A stretch of 64,000 nt of DNA. Origin: Synechococcus sp. CS-1330. GTDB lineage: Bacteria > Cyanobacteriota > Cyanobacteriia > PCC-6307 > Cyanobiaceae. The notes beneath the pieces are model-generated. The model did not search any database and was not told where the DNA came from. It saw nothing but the letters and a program-made list of their open reading frames with translations. Made by a program: the position numbers and the translations under genes. Shown one piece after another: positions 43,561 through 52,772 of this stretch (position 1 is the first letter of the stretch; the number at the start of each line of letters is the position of its first letter). Location: NCBI GenBank assembly GCA_025128025.1, contig JAHLYR010000047.1, positions 152,468 through 216,467 of the forward strand, read 5' to 3'.

Positions 43561-45086
43561 TGGTCGGTGGCGCAACTGAGCTGCTGCTGCAGGACGCCCA
43601 GCTTCAGGGCTACCTCCTGCAGCTCCCGTTCCACCGTTGAACCCCGCACTAGGCCAGCACCGGCGGTCAGCTCGAGTCGGTCGCCCCGCAGGGTGCCGCT
43701 GCGGATAGCAACCCGCAGGTCGGCGTCACCGGCGCTGTCGATCCAGCCGATTGGGGCGGCGTAGTGGCCGCGTTCGAAGGGCTCGAGGCTGCGCAGCCAG
43801 GCCATCGCCTCGCGCCGCGGCAGGCCCGCCACAGCCGGGGTGGGATGGAGGGCGGCGGCGATGCTCAAGGGCTGGTGCAGGCCCAGGGCTGCCGTGATCG
43901 GGGTGTGCAGATGCACCAGTTGGCCGTGGCGGGCCAGGCGTGGATGGCGCGGTCGCCGCGGGTTGAGGCCCGCTCTGGCGAGCACGGCGGTGATCGTGTC
44001 CACCACCAGCTCATGCTCATGGCGATCTTTGCAGGAGTGCAGCAGCCCTGCGGCCTGCTCTCCAGCTGGGGCGGTGCCCGCCAGTGCATCACTGCGCAGT
44101 TGCCCTTGACGCACCGTGAGCAGCCGTTCGGGGGAGGCGCCAATCAGGGCAGTTCCATGGGCTTGCTGCCACAGAAAGCGGCAGCTGCCGCTCTGGTGGC
44201 GCCTTAGGGGGGCCAGCAGGGTCAGGGGATGGGGCGCGGTTTCAAGCTGCAGTTCCTGGCGCACGGCTAGCACCACTTTTTCCAGCTCGCCCCTCTCCAC
44301 CCGCTCCAGGCCCCGCTCCACCGCGGAGCGGTAGCTCTCCTGCCATGGCGAACTGCGGCGGATGGCGATGCGACTGACAGCCCTCGGCTCCAGCCCGTCT
44401 TGCTGTTGCACCAGGCGCTCCAGCCGGCGGGCCTGCTCCCACAGCTCTTCGGCTAGCTGGCGCGGGGTCACGCCGCCGCCGAGGCTGCGCTGCAGCCGCA
44501 GCCAGCAGTGCTGGCCCTGGCGGCTCAGCTGCCAGCGCGGCAGCACGGCCTGTACGCCAGGAATGGCGGTAGGTCCCGGCTGCAGGGGCGCTTCAAAGAA
44601 GCCGAAGGCCAGCAGCACCCGCGGCCGGGCCAGGGGCGGGCCGCTCTCCGGGGTGGCTAGGCGGCTGAGGCAGGCGCTGGCAAACCGCTGGGCCAGCTCA
44701 AAGCGGCGTGGGCCACTGAGCTCGAGGCTGTTGGTGCGTCCGGCGGCGGCGATGCAGAGCCCCGGCGCCCCGTCCCACAGGAAGCGGAAGCTGTCGCCGC
44801 CTGGGGCCAGCTGTTCATCCTCGGGCTCCAGATGGGGCAGCAGCAGCATCGGGTCGCCGCCGGCCAGGGGCAGGGCCAGGCTGAGGACGCCCTCCTCCTC
44901 CAGCTGGCGCGCTCGCTCGTTGGCGGCGGCCAGCAAATTGGTGAATGAATCACCCGTTGAATCGGTGAAGGAAGAAGGGGCCTGCACCAGGAAGGGCCGG
45001 GGCCGCGACGAAGAGCTGCTCAAATGTATGGGCCCTGCAGTGGCTGCCGCCTGCGGCCCCCATGACTGAGCCCAAGGTCGTCGCAA
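43530..45086 (-). CDS. menF: Isochorismate synthase
   Basis: Converts chorismate to isochorismate, the entry step of phylloquinone synthesis. 518 residues as drawn; the C-terminal two thirds form the chorismate-binding domain with [54 protein letters not shown] and [17 protein letters not shown]. The first 60 residues are low-complexity and may be untranslated: the ATG at 45086 lies inside menA, whereas a GTG at 44987 gives a normal length. It is divergent from menA, placing the phylloquinone genes around one promoter region. Confidence 0.9.
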   Translation of the reverse strand: MRRPWAQSWGPQAAATAGPIHLSSSSSRPRPFLVQAPSSFTDSTGDSFTNLLAAANERARQLEEEGVLSLALPLAGGDPMLLLPHLEPEDEQLAPGGDSFRFLWDGAPGLCIAAAGRTNSLELSGPRRFELAQRFASACLSRLATPESGPPLARPRVLLAFGFFEAPLQPGPTAIPGVQAVLPRWQLSRQGQHCWLRLQRSLGGGVTPRQLAEELWEQARRLERLVQQQDGLEPRAVSRIAIRRSSPWQESYRSAVERGLERVERGELEKVVLAVRQELQLETAPHPLTLLAPLRRHQSGSCRFLWQQAHGTALIGASPERLLTVRQGQLRSDALAGTAPAGEQAAGLLHSCKDRHEHELVVDTITAVLARAGLNPRRPRHPRLARHGQLVHLHTPITAALGLHQPLSIAAALHPTPAVAGLPRREAMAWLRSLEPFERGHYAAPIGWIDSAGDADLRVAIRSGTLRGDRLELTAGAGLVRGSTVERELQEVALKLGVLQQQLSCATDHQAASSRAIV

Positions 45087-46009
45087 GCCGTTACGCCAAT
45101 TCCGTCGATCGCAGCCGCCTGTGGCAGGCGGCGATCAAGTGGCCGATGTACGCGGTGGCGGTGATGCCGGTGCTGCTGGCCGCCGGCTGGCGCCTGGGCC
45201 AGGCCCTGCCGGTTCGGTTTGACCAGCTGCTGCTGTTTCTGTTGGCGGCGGTGCTGCTGCTGGCCTGGGAAAACCTGGCCAACGATGTTTTTGATGCCGA
45301 CACCGGCGTGGATGCCGACGGCAAGCCCCATTCGCTGGTGAATCTCACCGGCCGCCGCGATCGGGTGGCCAGGCTGGCCAACGGCTGCTTGATGCTGGGG
45401 CTGGCTCTGATGACCCTGGTGGCCTGGCGCAGCAGCCCGGCGGTGCTGGCTTTGGTGCTGGCCTGCTGCGGCCTGGGCTACCTGTATCAGGGGCCGCCGT
45501 TTCGGCTCGGCTATCGGGGCCTGGGTGAGCCCCTCTGCTGGCTTGCTTTCGGCCCCTTGGCCACCGCCGCCGGCCTGCTGGCTTTGGCGCCAGCGGGGGC
45601 GAGCGGGGTGCCCTGGCGCATCGCCCTGGCCCTTGGCAGTGGCCCGGCCCTCGCCACCACCCTGGTGCTGTTCTGCTCCCATTTCCACCAGGTTGAGGAG
45701 GACGCCGCCCATGGCAAGCGTTCGCCGGTGGTGCATCTGGGTACGGCGGCTGCCTCGGGGTTGGTGCCTTGGTTTGTGGCCGGCTGCCTGGCCCTGCAGT
45801 GGGCGCCGGTGCTGCTGGGTCAGTGGCCGCTCACGGCCCTGCTCGGCGTGATCGGCCTGGCGCCGGCCCGTCAGCTGATCGCCCTGTTGCAGCGCCACCA
45901 TGGCGAGCCTGGGCGGATCAGCGGCAGCAAATTTCTGGCCCTGCGCTTTCAGGCGCTCAATGGTTTGGGTTTGGCCCTGGGCCTGGCCCTGGGGCGCTTC
46001 ACAGGATGA
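45062..46009 (+). CDS. menA: 1,4-Dihydroxy-2-naphthoate phytyltransferase
   Basis: A UbiA-type prenyltransferase of 315 residues that attaches the phytyl chain in phylloquinone synthesis. Asp-rich prenyl-diphosphate motifs: ENLANDVFDADTGVDADGK; later FHQVEEDAAHGKRSPVV. Eight to nine hydrophobic segments indicate an integral membrane protein of the thylakoid or cytoplasmic membrane. The stop overlaps the menC start by four bases. Confidence 0.93.
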   Translation: MTEPKVVASRYANSVDRSRLWQAAIKWPMYAVAVMPVLLAAGWRLGQALPVRFDQLLLFLLAAVLLLAWENLANDVFDADTGVDADGKPHSLVNLTGRRDRVARLANGCLMLGLALMTLVAWRSSPAVLALVLACCGLGYLYQGPPFRLGYRGLGEPLCWLAFGPLATAAGLLALAPAGASGVPWRIALALGSGPALATTLVLFCSHFHQVEEDAAHGKRSPVVHLGTAAASGLVPWFVAGCLALQWAPVLLGQWPLTALLGVIGLAPARQLIALLQRHHGEPGRISGSKFLALRFQALNGLGLALGLALGRFTG

Positions 46010-46980
46010 GCCAGGGGGGCCTGCTGCAGTTGCAGTGGCGGCCCTTCGGCTTCGCCCTGCCCCAGCCCCTGGTTACGGCTGCGGGCATCGTGCAGCAGCG
46101 GCGCGGCTGGCTGCTGCGCTTGCAGAGCTCCCAGGGCGATCTGGGCTGGGGCGAGGCCGCGCCCCTCGATGGCCAGCTGGAGCCATTGGCGGCGGCTCTC
46201 GCTGCTTTGGATGCCAGCTATGAGGCAGCCGAACTCGAGAGGTTGCTGCAGGCGGGCCAGTTGCCCCCAACCCTTGCCTTTGCCCTCGGGGCTGCCCTGG
46301 CCGAGCTAGCCGGCTTGCCGCAGCGCCGCTGGCTGCCGCCGCCCGCTGCGGCCGTGCTGCTGCCGGCAGGACCAGCCGCCATTGAGGTTTTGGAGCAGCT
46401 TGCGCCCGAGCTGGGGCCGGCTCCGGTGTTCAAGTGGAAGCTGGCCGTTTGCGCCGATGGTTTGGAGCGCGAGCTGCTGGAGCAGCTGCTGCAGCGCCTG
46501 CCAGCAACCGCCCGCCTGCGCCTTGATGCCAATGGCGGCTGGAGCCGGGCCACTGCGGCGGCCTGGGCCGGGCGTTTGGCGGGTGAGCCGCGGCTGCAGT
46601 GGCTGGAGCAGCCCCTGGCCCCGGCCGACCAGGCGGGCCTGGAGGCCTTGGCGGCCCAGGTGCCCGTGGCTCTGGATGAATCGTTGCAGTGCGACCCGGG
46701 CCTGCGCTGCAGTTGGCCGGGCTGGCAGGTGCGCCGCCCCAGCCAGGAGGGGGATCCCCGAGTGCTGCTGGCGGCCCTGGAGCGGGGCAGGCCGCTGCTG
46801 ATGCTCAGCACAGCTTTTGAAACCGGCATCGGCCGCCGCTGGCTCGAGCATCTGGCAGCCCTGCAGGCCGAGGGCCCCACACCGGCGGCGCCGGGCTTGG
46901 CGCCGGGTTGGCAAGCTCCCGGAGCCCTGGCCAGCGCCGATCCGGAAGTGGTGTGGACTGCCGCAGAACAGCAGCAATGA
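46006..46980 (+). CDS. menC: o-Succinylbenzoate synthase
   Basis: A 324-residue enolase-superfamily enzyme that dehydrates SHCHC to o-succinylbenzoate. Visible active-site features: Lys-x-Lys in FKWKLAV, and the metal ligands Asp in LRLDANGGWS, Glu in WLEQPLAP and Asp in VALDESL. The position of the second catalytic Lys (IKP in E. coli) reads VRRPSQEG, so an Arg seems to replace it. The ATG at 46006 overlaps menA, and the stop overlaps menE, both by four bases, so menA-menC-menE is one coupled operon. Confidence 0.88.
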   Translation: MSQGGLLQLQWRPFGFALPQPLVTAAGIVQQRRGWLLRLQSSQGDLGWGEAAPLDGQLEPLAAALAALDASYEAAELERLLQAGQLPPTLAFALGAALAELAGLPQRRWLPPPAAAVLLPAGPAAIEVLEQLAPELGPAPVFKWKLAVCADGLERELLEQLLQRLPATARLRLDANGGWSRATAAAWAGRLAGEPRLQWLEQPLAPADQAGLEALAAQVPVALDESLQCDPGLRCSWPGWQVRRPSQEGDPRVLLAALERGRPLLMLSTAFETGIGRRWLEHLAALQAEGPTPAAPGLAPGWQAPGALASADPEVVWTAAEQQQ

Positions 46981-48215
46981 CGCCCGAGCAGTTGCAAAAG
47001 CTCTGGGATGCCGGCCGCCTGGCGGCCTTGGCGGGCCCGGCCGCCAGCGACCAGCAGGCTTTGGCGGCGGCCATCGGGCCCGATGGCCTTGGTCCCCTGC
47101 AGGAGCGTTGGGGGCCGGGGGTGGTGCTGGGTAGTGGCGGCAGCACGGGCGGTCGCCGCTGGTGCCTGCAGCCCCTGGCCCACCTGCAGGCTTCGGCGTC
47201 GACCACTGGCCACTGGCTGGAGGGGTTGGGGCTGGATCCGGCGAGTTGCCTGCAGCTCAACCCCCTGCCTTTGCATCACGTCAGTGGTCTGCTGCCCTGG
47301 GTGCGGGCCCAGCACTGGGGCGCCGGCCACCAGCGCCTCGATCCGGCCTGGATGCGCGATCCGGCCATGTTGGCTGCGGCTGCCCCGCTGGATCCAGACC
47401 GCCCGGCCTTGCTTTCCCTGGTGCCCACCCAGCTGCAGCGGCTGCTGGCTGCTGCCGAGGGCGTGGCCTGGCTGCAGCAGTTGGCGTTGATTTGGGTGGG
47501 TGGGGCGCCGCTGCCACCGGCGCTGGCGGAGCGGGCCAGGCTGGCCGGGTTGAGGCTCGCCCCTTGCTACGGGGCCACGGAAACGGCGGCGATGGTGTGT
47601 GCCCTGGCGCCGGAGGCTTTCCTGGCGGGCGCATCGGGCTGCGGTCTGCAGTTAAAAGGTGTGGAGCTGCGGCTAGGGGCGGAGCAGGCCCTTGAGGTGC
47701 GCTGTGAGCGGCTCAGTCCGGGCTGGCTGGAGGCTGGCCGGCTCAAGCCCCTGCCGCGCACTGCCGATGGCTGGTGGCGCAGTGGCGATGCTGGCCGGCT
47801 AGGGCCAGCGGGGCTGGAGCTGCTGGGGCGCCTCGATGGGGCCATTCACAGCGGCGGTGAAACCGTGTTTCCCGAGCTGCTGGAGCAGCGGCTGGCGCAG
47901 CTGGCCCAGGCCGCCGGCTTGCCACTGCAGGCGCTTTTGCTGCTGCCAATCGATGATCCCGACTGGGGCCAGCGACTGGTAGCCCTGGTGCGGCCCGGCT
48001 CGCCCCAGCAGGGCTGGGAGGAGCTGCAGTTGGCGTTGCAGAAGCTTTGTGATCCCTGGCCACCGGCCGAGCGCCCAGGCCGCTGGCTGCTCTGCCCCGA
48101 GCTGGCGCCAGCGGAGCTGGGCAAATGGCAACAAAATCGTTGGCGGGCCTGGGTTGATCAGCTAAAAGCTGTTCAGGTCGTCTCTCCTGCGTCAGTCGAT
48201 GTCGAGCCTGTCTGA
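46977..48215 (+). CDS. menE: o-Succinylbenzoate--CoA ligase
   Basis: An AMP-forming acyl-CoA ligase of 412 residues, shorter than typical since the N-terminal part is reduced. The ATP-binding P-loop is GSGGSTGGRRW, the A5-like motif is CYGATETAAMV, and the C-terminal region has GDAGRLGPAGLELLGRLDGA and a final Lys in ELGKWQQNRW matching the catalytic lysine. It activates o-succinylbenzoate with CoA. The ATG at 46977 overlaps the menC stop. Confidence 0.88.
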   Translation: MTPEQLQKLWDAGRLAALAGPAASDQQALAAAIGPDGLGPLQERWGPGVVLGSGGSTGGRRWCLQPLAHLQASASTTGHWLEGLGLDPASCLQLNPLPLHHVSGLLPWVRAQHWGAGHQRLDPAWMRDPAMLAAAAPLDPDRPALLSLVPTQLQRLLAAAEGVAWLQQLALIWVGGAPLPPALAERARLAGLRLAPCYGATETAAMVCALAPEAFLAGASGCGLQLKGVELRLGAEQALEVRCERLSPGWLEAGRLKPLPRTADGWWRSGDAGRLGPAGLELLGRLDGAIHSGGETVFPELLEQRLAQLAQAAGLPLQALLLLPIDDPDWGQRLVALVRPGSPQQGWEELQLALQKLCDPWPPAERPGRWLLCPELAPAELGKWQQNRWRAWVDQLKAVQVVSPASVDVEPV

Positions 48216-48465
48216 GACCGAAATCAGCAATAAGAAGTTGGCGGCGGGTCTCACCGGAATCTTTCTGGGCGCGTTTGGGGTGCACAAATTTATTCTTGGC
48301 TACACCAAGCCGGCGGTAATCATGTTGGTGGTATCGCTGCTGACCTGTGGGGTTGGTTATTTTATTTTTCAAGTCATTGGCATTGTTGAAGGCATCATTT
48401 ATTTGACGAAATCAAATACTGAATTTGAAGCCGAATACCTAGATGGCCAAAAAGATTGGTTCTGA
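48199..48465 (+). CDS. TM2 domain membrane protein
   Basis: 88 residues with the TM2 pattern: KKLAAGLTGIFLGAFGVHKF (Gly-x3-HxF turn), YTKPAVIMLVVSLLTCGVGY, then a second helix and IEGIIYLTKSNTEFEAEYLD. The function of bacterial TM2 proteins is unknown. The start is the ATG at 48199, overlapping menE by 17 bases. The second half is very AT-rich (by hand, 48361-48420 has 17 G/C in 60), unlike the men genes. The next small gene overlaps its end by 23 bases. Confidence 0.85.
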   Translation: MSSLSETEISNKKLAAGLTGIFLGAFGVHKFILGYTKPAVIMLVVSLLTCGVGYFIFQVIGIVEGIIYLTKSNTEFEAEYLDGQKDWF

Positions 48466-48631
48466 GGCCTTAGCGCGGGCTCCCGTTTTATTGCTTTTGT
48501 CTGGAGCTGGGGCCCTCAGTTTTGGTCTGGCTGCAGCTATTCCTCACGACTGCTTGCATCCGCTGGCGCTGATGGCATCCCTGTTGCCCCTGCAGTTGGC
48601 GGCGCTGCTCTACGTGTTCAGCCGACCCTAA
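48443..48631 (+). CDS. Small two-helix membrane protein
   Basis: A 62-residue product starting MAKKIGSEALARAPVLLLLS, with two hydrophobic segments (about 13-32 and 40-58) around a Pro/His/Asp/Cys loop. No family recognised. It begins inside the TM2 gene and its stop TAA shares four bases with the stop of the convergent thioesterase. This tight fit, typical of real genes in this window, supports it. Confidence 0.55.
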   Translation: MAKKIGSEALARAPVLLLLSGAGALSFGLAAAIPHDCLHPLALMASLLPLQLAALLYVFSRP

Positions 48632-49083
48632 AGGGGCTGGATGCCCTGGCCCAGGCTCGATGCTTCCAGCCAGCGCTGCACCCCAGCTGGCAAGGGGCAG
48701 CGCCGGCGGCTGGCCGTCTCGATCGCCAGGTGCCTGGTGAGTGCCTTGGCTGCAGCCCTCTCGCCGCTGCGGAAGTTGTAGTGCACCTCGAAGCTGCCGG
48801 AATCCAGGCGCCTGGGTTCCAGCTGGATTGCTAGGGGGTCGCCGCAGATAAGGGGAGCGAGGAAGTCGGCGCTGCAATGCACGAGCGGCAGGGCAATGGC
48901 TGGTATCTGCCCCGGGGTGGGAAAGATTTCAGCGGCAGGCAGGCCATAGCGCTCCAGGCTTTCTTCGTAAGCCTCGTGACACCAGCGCAACAGCTGGTGG
49001 AAATGCATCACCCCGGCCGCATCCGTGTCCCCAAAGCGGACGGTCCGGCAGAGCAGCAGCCAGCAGCTCGAATCAGCGATCAA
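48628..49083 (-). CDS. 1,4-Dihydroxy-2-naphthoyl-CoA thioesterase (hot-dog fold, 4HBT family)
   Basis: 151 residues of the 4-hydroxybenzoyl-CoA thioesterase family. [20 protein letters not shown] carries the catalytic Asp, and [17 protein letters not shown] is the adjacent helix. Cyanobacterial homologues hydrolyse DHNA-CoA just before the MenA step, which fits its place beside menF/A/C/E. The start is probably a TTG at 49083, as no ATG or GTG precedes the conserved region; it overlaps the ndhH end by 11 bases. Confidence 0.85.
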   Translation of the reverse strand: MIADSSCWLLLCRTVRFGDTDAAGVMHFHQLLRWCHEAYEESLERYGLPAAEIFPTPGQIPAIALPLVHCSADFLAPLICGDPLAIQLEPRRLDSGSFEVHYNFRSGERAAAKALTRHLAIETASRRRCPLPAGVQRWLEASSLGQGIQPL

Positions 49084-50257
49084 CCGACCCCATGATCACG
49101 TCGATGGAGCCGAGGATGGCCATGATGTCGGCAACCTTGGCCCCTTTGAGGATGTGGGGCAGGATTTGCAGGTTGTTGAAGTCGGCGGCGCGGATCTTGA
49201 AACGCCAGGGGGTGACGTCGTTGTTGCCCTGCAGGTAAACCCCGATTTCGCCCTTGCCCGATTCCAGGCGGGTATAAAGCTCACCCTCGGGAATCTTGAA
49301 GGTGGGGGCTACTTTCTTGGCTACGTATTGATAATCAAAGCCGGCATATTCGCTGCCCTTGCCTTCGGCCATGCGGCGGGCTTCTAGGTGCTCGGTAGCT
49401 CCACCGGGGATCATGGCGCAGGCCTGGCGCAGGATCTTGAGGGATTCGCGCATTTCCTTGACGCGCACCCGGTAGCGGGCGTAGCAGTCGCCCTCCTGTT
49501 CGCAGACCACGTCCCAGTCGAAGTCGTCGTAGCACTCGTAGTGGTCGACCTTGCGCAGGTCCCAGGGCACCCCAGAGGCGCGCAGCATCGGCCCCGACAG
49601 GCTCCAATTGATCGCCATCTCGCGGCTGATCACACCTAGACCCTCAATTCGCTTACGGAAGATTGGGTTGTTGGTAATTAGCTTTTCGTATTCGTCGATC
49701 TTGGGGCCGAACCAATCGCAAAAGTCGAGGCACTTTTCCAGCCAGCCGTAGGGCAGATCGGCAGCCACGCCGCCAATGCGGAAATAGTTGTTGTTGATCA
49801 GCCGCTGGCCGGTGGCCGCTTCCCAAAGGTCGTAGATCATTTCCCGCTCGCGGAAAATGTAGAAAAATGGCGTCTGGGCGCCCACGTCCGCCAGGAAGGG
49901 GCCAAGCCAGAGCAGGTGGTTGGCGATGCGGTTGAGCTCCAGCATCAGCACCCGGATGTAGCTGGCGCGCTTGGGCACGGGCACATTTGCCAGCCGCTCA
50001 GGTGCGTTGACCACAATCGCCTCATAAAACATGCCGGCCGCGTAGTCCATGCGGCTCACATAGGGCACGAACATCACGTTCGTGCGGTTCTCGGCAATCT
50101 TCTCCATGCCGCGGTGCAGGTAGCCGATTACCGGCTCGCAATCGACCACGTCCTCGCCATCGAGGGTCACCACCAGTCTCAGCACCCCGTGCATCGAGGG
50201 GTGGTGGGGGCCGAAGTTGACCACCATCGGCTCCGTGCGCGTCTCCAGCTGCGTCAT
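49073..50257 (-). CDS. ndhH: NAD(P)H-quinone oxidoreductase subunit H
   Basis: The 394-residue subunit of the photosynthetic NDH-1 complex corresponds to NuoD, the 49-kDa subunit near the quinone site. Motifs: [71 protein letters not shown], and the end [20 protein letters not shown]. It acts in cyclic electron flow and respiration in the thylakoid membrane. It is followed with overlap by the thioesterase gene. Confidence 0.97.
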   Translation of the reverse strand: MTQLETRTEPMVVNFGPHHPSMHGVLRLVVTLDGEDVVDCEPVIGYLHRGMEKIAENRTNVMFVPYVSRMDYAAGMFYEAIVVNAPERLANVPVPKRASYIRVLMLELNRIANHLLWLGPFLADVGAQTPFFYIFREREMIYDLWEAATGQRLINNNYFRIGGVAADLPYGWLEKCLDFCDWFGPKIDEYEKLITNNPIFRKRIEGLGVISREMAINWSLSGPMLRASGVPWDLRKVDHYECYDDFDWDVVCEQEGDCYARYRVRVKEMRESLKILRQACAMIPGGATEHLEARRMAEGKGSEYAGFDYQYVAKKVAPTFKIPEGELYTRLESGKGEIGVYLQGNNDVTPWRFKIRAADFNNLQILPHILKGAKVADIMAILGSIDVIMGSVDR

Positions 50258-50395
50258 GGGGCCGAGGGGTTAAGCGCTTTGAAGGGATCTTAGGAAGGAA
50301 GGGCCCGTCAGACGATCAGCGACGGCGAAGATCGCAGCAGCGCCCCCGGATACGGCTCCTAAGCTTGGTGGGGCAGTGTTGAATCCGCGCAAACC

Positions 50396-50998
50396 ATGGG
50401 TCAGCACCAGCCAGCGCCTTTGCGAAAGATGGCGGCACCGGCAGCTGCAGCCCTTTCGCGCTGGCTGCTCGCTCCACACCAGCTCCGGGCAGTCCGGCAG
50501 CGGCAGCTGCTCACCGACAGCCTCACGGCAGTGCTTCCCACCGGGGAGGAGAGCAGCCAGGTTGGGTTGGCGATCCTGCAGGGCGCCCGTGCCCTCAGCC
50601 TGGCCGATGGCGATTTTGACCAGGAGGAATGGGAGCTTTTTTACTTCTGCCTCAAAAGCCTGCGCCTCAGCGATGCCCAGCGCCAGAGCGCGGATCTGCA
50701 TGGCTCACCCGATCCCCAGCGGATCGCCGCCAGCCTTGCCGCCATCTCAGACCCCAGCCAGCAGCTAGCGATCGCCCGCTGCTACTGCCTGTTTGCGGCG
50801 GCGGATGGCCAGGGAAAGGCGGCGGAACTCGGTCTGTTGCAGACCCTGCTCCAGGTGCTTGGTCATCCGGAACTGGAGCGGGAGCTGCCCGAGCTCTGCC
50901 GCCGCTTTCGCCCTGCGCCCAGCTGGTGGGGTCGCTTTCGCCATGGCTTGGGCCAGCGGCTGGCTCGTTGGGCTTCTCCCCACCGCCGCCGCCGCTGA
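50396..50998 (+). CDS. Helical protein of unknown function, possibly TerB-like
   Basis: 200 residues, with strongly helical composition and two acidic repeats: ALSLADGDFDQEEWELFYFC and YCLFAAADGQGKAAELGLLQ. Each is a helix, an Asp-rich turn and a helix, the pattern of TerB-like domains; this is a tentative likeness only. A basic tail ends HRRRR. The start may be the ATG at 50396 or at 50429. The rsmH start follows its stop directly. Confidence 0.65.
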   Translation: MGQHQPAPLRKMAAPAAAALSRWLLAPHQLRAVRQRQLLTDSLTAVLPTGEESSQVGLAILQGARALSLADGDFDQEEWELFYFCLKSLRLSDAQRQSADLHGSPDPQRIAASLAAISDPSQQLAIARCYCLFAAADGQGKAAELGLLQTLLQVLGHPELERELPELCRRFRPAPSWWGRFRHGLGQRLARWASPHRRRR

Positions 50999-51892
50999 AT
51001 GGCCATGGCTGATCCCGCCAGCAGTGGCTTGTTTGAACATGTGCCCGTGCTGGCCGAGGCGGTGCTGGCGGGCTTTGCTTGCTTGCCAGCAGGCCTGCTG
51101 ATCGACTGCACCCTCGGCGGCGGCGGCCATAGCGCGCTGCTGCTGCAGGCCCATCCCGGCTTGCGACTTGTGGGGCTGGACCAGGACCCAAGCGCCCGTG
51201 CCGCCGCCGCCGAGCGCCTCGCCCCATTTGGCGATCGGGTCACAATCGTGGCCGCCAACTTCGCCGATTACTTACCGGCTGAGCCGGCCGTAGCGGTGCT
51301 GGCCGATCTGGGGGTGAGCAGTCCCCAGCTGGACGTGGCGGCCCGGGGCTTCAGCTTCCGGCTCGAGGGGCCGCTCGACATGCGCATGAACCCCGAGCGC
51401 GGCGAGACGGCTGGGGAGCTGATTGATCGTGCCGGCGAGAGCGAGCTGGCAGATCTGATCTACGCCTACGGCGAGGAGCGGCTGTCGCGCCGTATCGCCC
51501 GCAAGATCAAGGAGCAGGGGCCCTGGGCGCAGCGCCATACCGCCGAGCTGGCCTACCTGGTGGCCGGTTGCTACCCACCGGCGGCCCGCCGCGGTCGCAT
51601 CCATCCAGCCACACGCACCTTTCAGGCCCTGCGCATTGCCGTAAACGATGAGTTGGGGGTGTTGGACAAGCTGTTGCACAGCGCCCCCAACTGGCTGGAG
51701 CCAGGCGGGCTGCTGGCTGTGATCAGCTTCCACTCCCTTGAAGATCGGCGAGTGAAAACGGCCTTTCTGGCCGACGATCGGCTGGAGCGGGTAACGCGCA
51801 AGGCGATCAAGGCAAGCCCCGAGGAGGCCGAAGCCAATCCGCGCAGCCGCAGCGCCAGGCTGCGCATCTCCCGCCGTGCTGAGGAGGGATAG
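50999..51892 (+). CDS. rsmH: 16S rRNA (cytosine1402-N4)-methyltransferase
   Basis: 297 residues with the N-terminal [10 protein letters not shown], the SAM-binding [54 protein letters not shown] and the late motif [12 protein letters not shown], all specific to RsmH (MraW). It fine-tunes the ribosomal decoding centre. The ATG at 50999 abuts the previous stop; an ATG six bases later is an alternative. Confidence 0.95.
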   Translation: MAMADPASSGLFEHVPVLAEAVLAGFACLPAGLLIDCTLGGGGHSALLLQAHPGLRLVGLDQDPSARAAAAERLAPFGDRVTIVAANFADYLPAEPAVAVLADLGVSSPQLDVAARGFSFRLEGPLDMRMNPERGETAGELIDRAGESELADLIYAYGEERLSRRIARKIKEQGPWAQRHTAELAYLVAGCYPPAARRGRIHPATRTFQALRIAVNDELGVLDKLLHSAPNWLEPGGLLAVISFHSLEDRRVKTAFLADDRLERVTRKAIKASPEEAEANPRSRSARLRISRRAEEG

Positions 51893-51913
51893 ATAGGTGC
51901 AGCTAAGGCTGTA

Positions 51914-52681
51914 TCAGCCGATCAGGCCGGTGCGGTCTTCGGCGCCAAACAGCTGGCGGAAGGCGGCGGTGGAGATGCACAACACCAGGGGCACCACCAC
52001 CAGCAGGCCGCCGTAGCTGAACAGGCCGCCGATGGTGTGGACCACGCCCTCGATGATTCCGAGCCACAGCACCAGCCACCAGCTGGGATTCACCACGTTC
52101 ACGCCAGAACCAATGGTTTTGGTGGGATTAGCGGTGCCCAGCAGCGACACCTGGATCAGGAACTTCTGGGTGACCAGCAGCCAGATGTAGAAGATCGCCA
52201 CCACGATCATGGGGATCACGCTGAGGGCTTCGTTGAGCTTGCCCAGGCCTGCCCCGATCAGGGTGGCGATCGCCCCGGCCACAGCCACCAGGATCGCCAG
52301 CAAGATCCCGGAACCGAGCAGGCGGGCGCTGGCGGGACGGTCCCAGCGGGTGAAATCGGCGAAGCAGGGCTTGCGGCCCTCCAGGCTCAGCCAGGCGCCG
52401 CGGGTCAGGCCAACCACGGTCCAGAGGGCAATGATCACGTAGCCGATCAAGCCCACGATCAGGGCGGCCCAGGCGCCGGTGGGATGAACAGCCATCACCT
52501 CATTCACGCTGGCTAGGCGTGCCCCTCCCACGGCGGCCAGGGCTGCGAAGGGCAGCAGGATCAGGGCGGAGAGGGCCTCAAACAGCAAAAAAGCCCAGGG
52601 GGCGCGGCAAAAAGCAGCCCAGCCTTCTTCCACGGCCTGGAGCACGTGCAGTCGGCTTTCGCTGGAGGGAGTCAGGGCCAT
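51914..52681 (-). CDS. Multi-span membrane protein of unknown function
   Basis: 255 residues from the ATG at 52681, with about six hydrophobic segments and a soluble N-terminal stretch (ESRLHVLQAVEEGWAAFCRA). The layout, with a helix pair motif (NPSWWLVLWLGIIEGVVHTI, GGLFSYGGLLVVVPLVLCIS), recalls DUF975/glycerophosphoryl-type membrane domains, but I cannot place it. No operon partner on the same strand nearby. The convergent rsmH ends 21 bases away. Confidence 0.75.
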   Translation of the reverse strand: MALTPSSESRLHVLQAVEEGWAAFCRAPWAFLLFEALSALILLPFAALAAVGGARLASVNEVMAVHPTGAWAALIVGLIGYVIIALWTVVGLTRGAWLSLEGRKPCFADFTRWDRPASARLLGSGILLAILVAVAGAIATLIGAGLGKLNEALSVIPMIVVAIFYIWLLVTQKFLIQVSLLGTANPTKTIGSGVNVVNPSWWLVLWLGIIEGVVHTIGGLFSYGGLLVVVPLVLCISTAAFRQLFGAEDRTGLIG

Positions 52682-52772
52682 GATCAAGGGCAGATGGGCC
52701 GGACGGTAGCGATGGAGACAGCAGGGCGCATCCCAGTTGTGATGCTTTGAATAATCCAGCTGGCTTCTGCCT

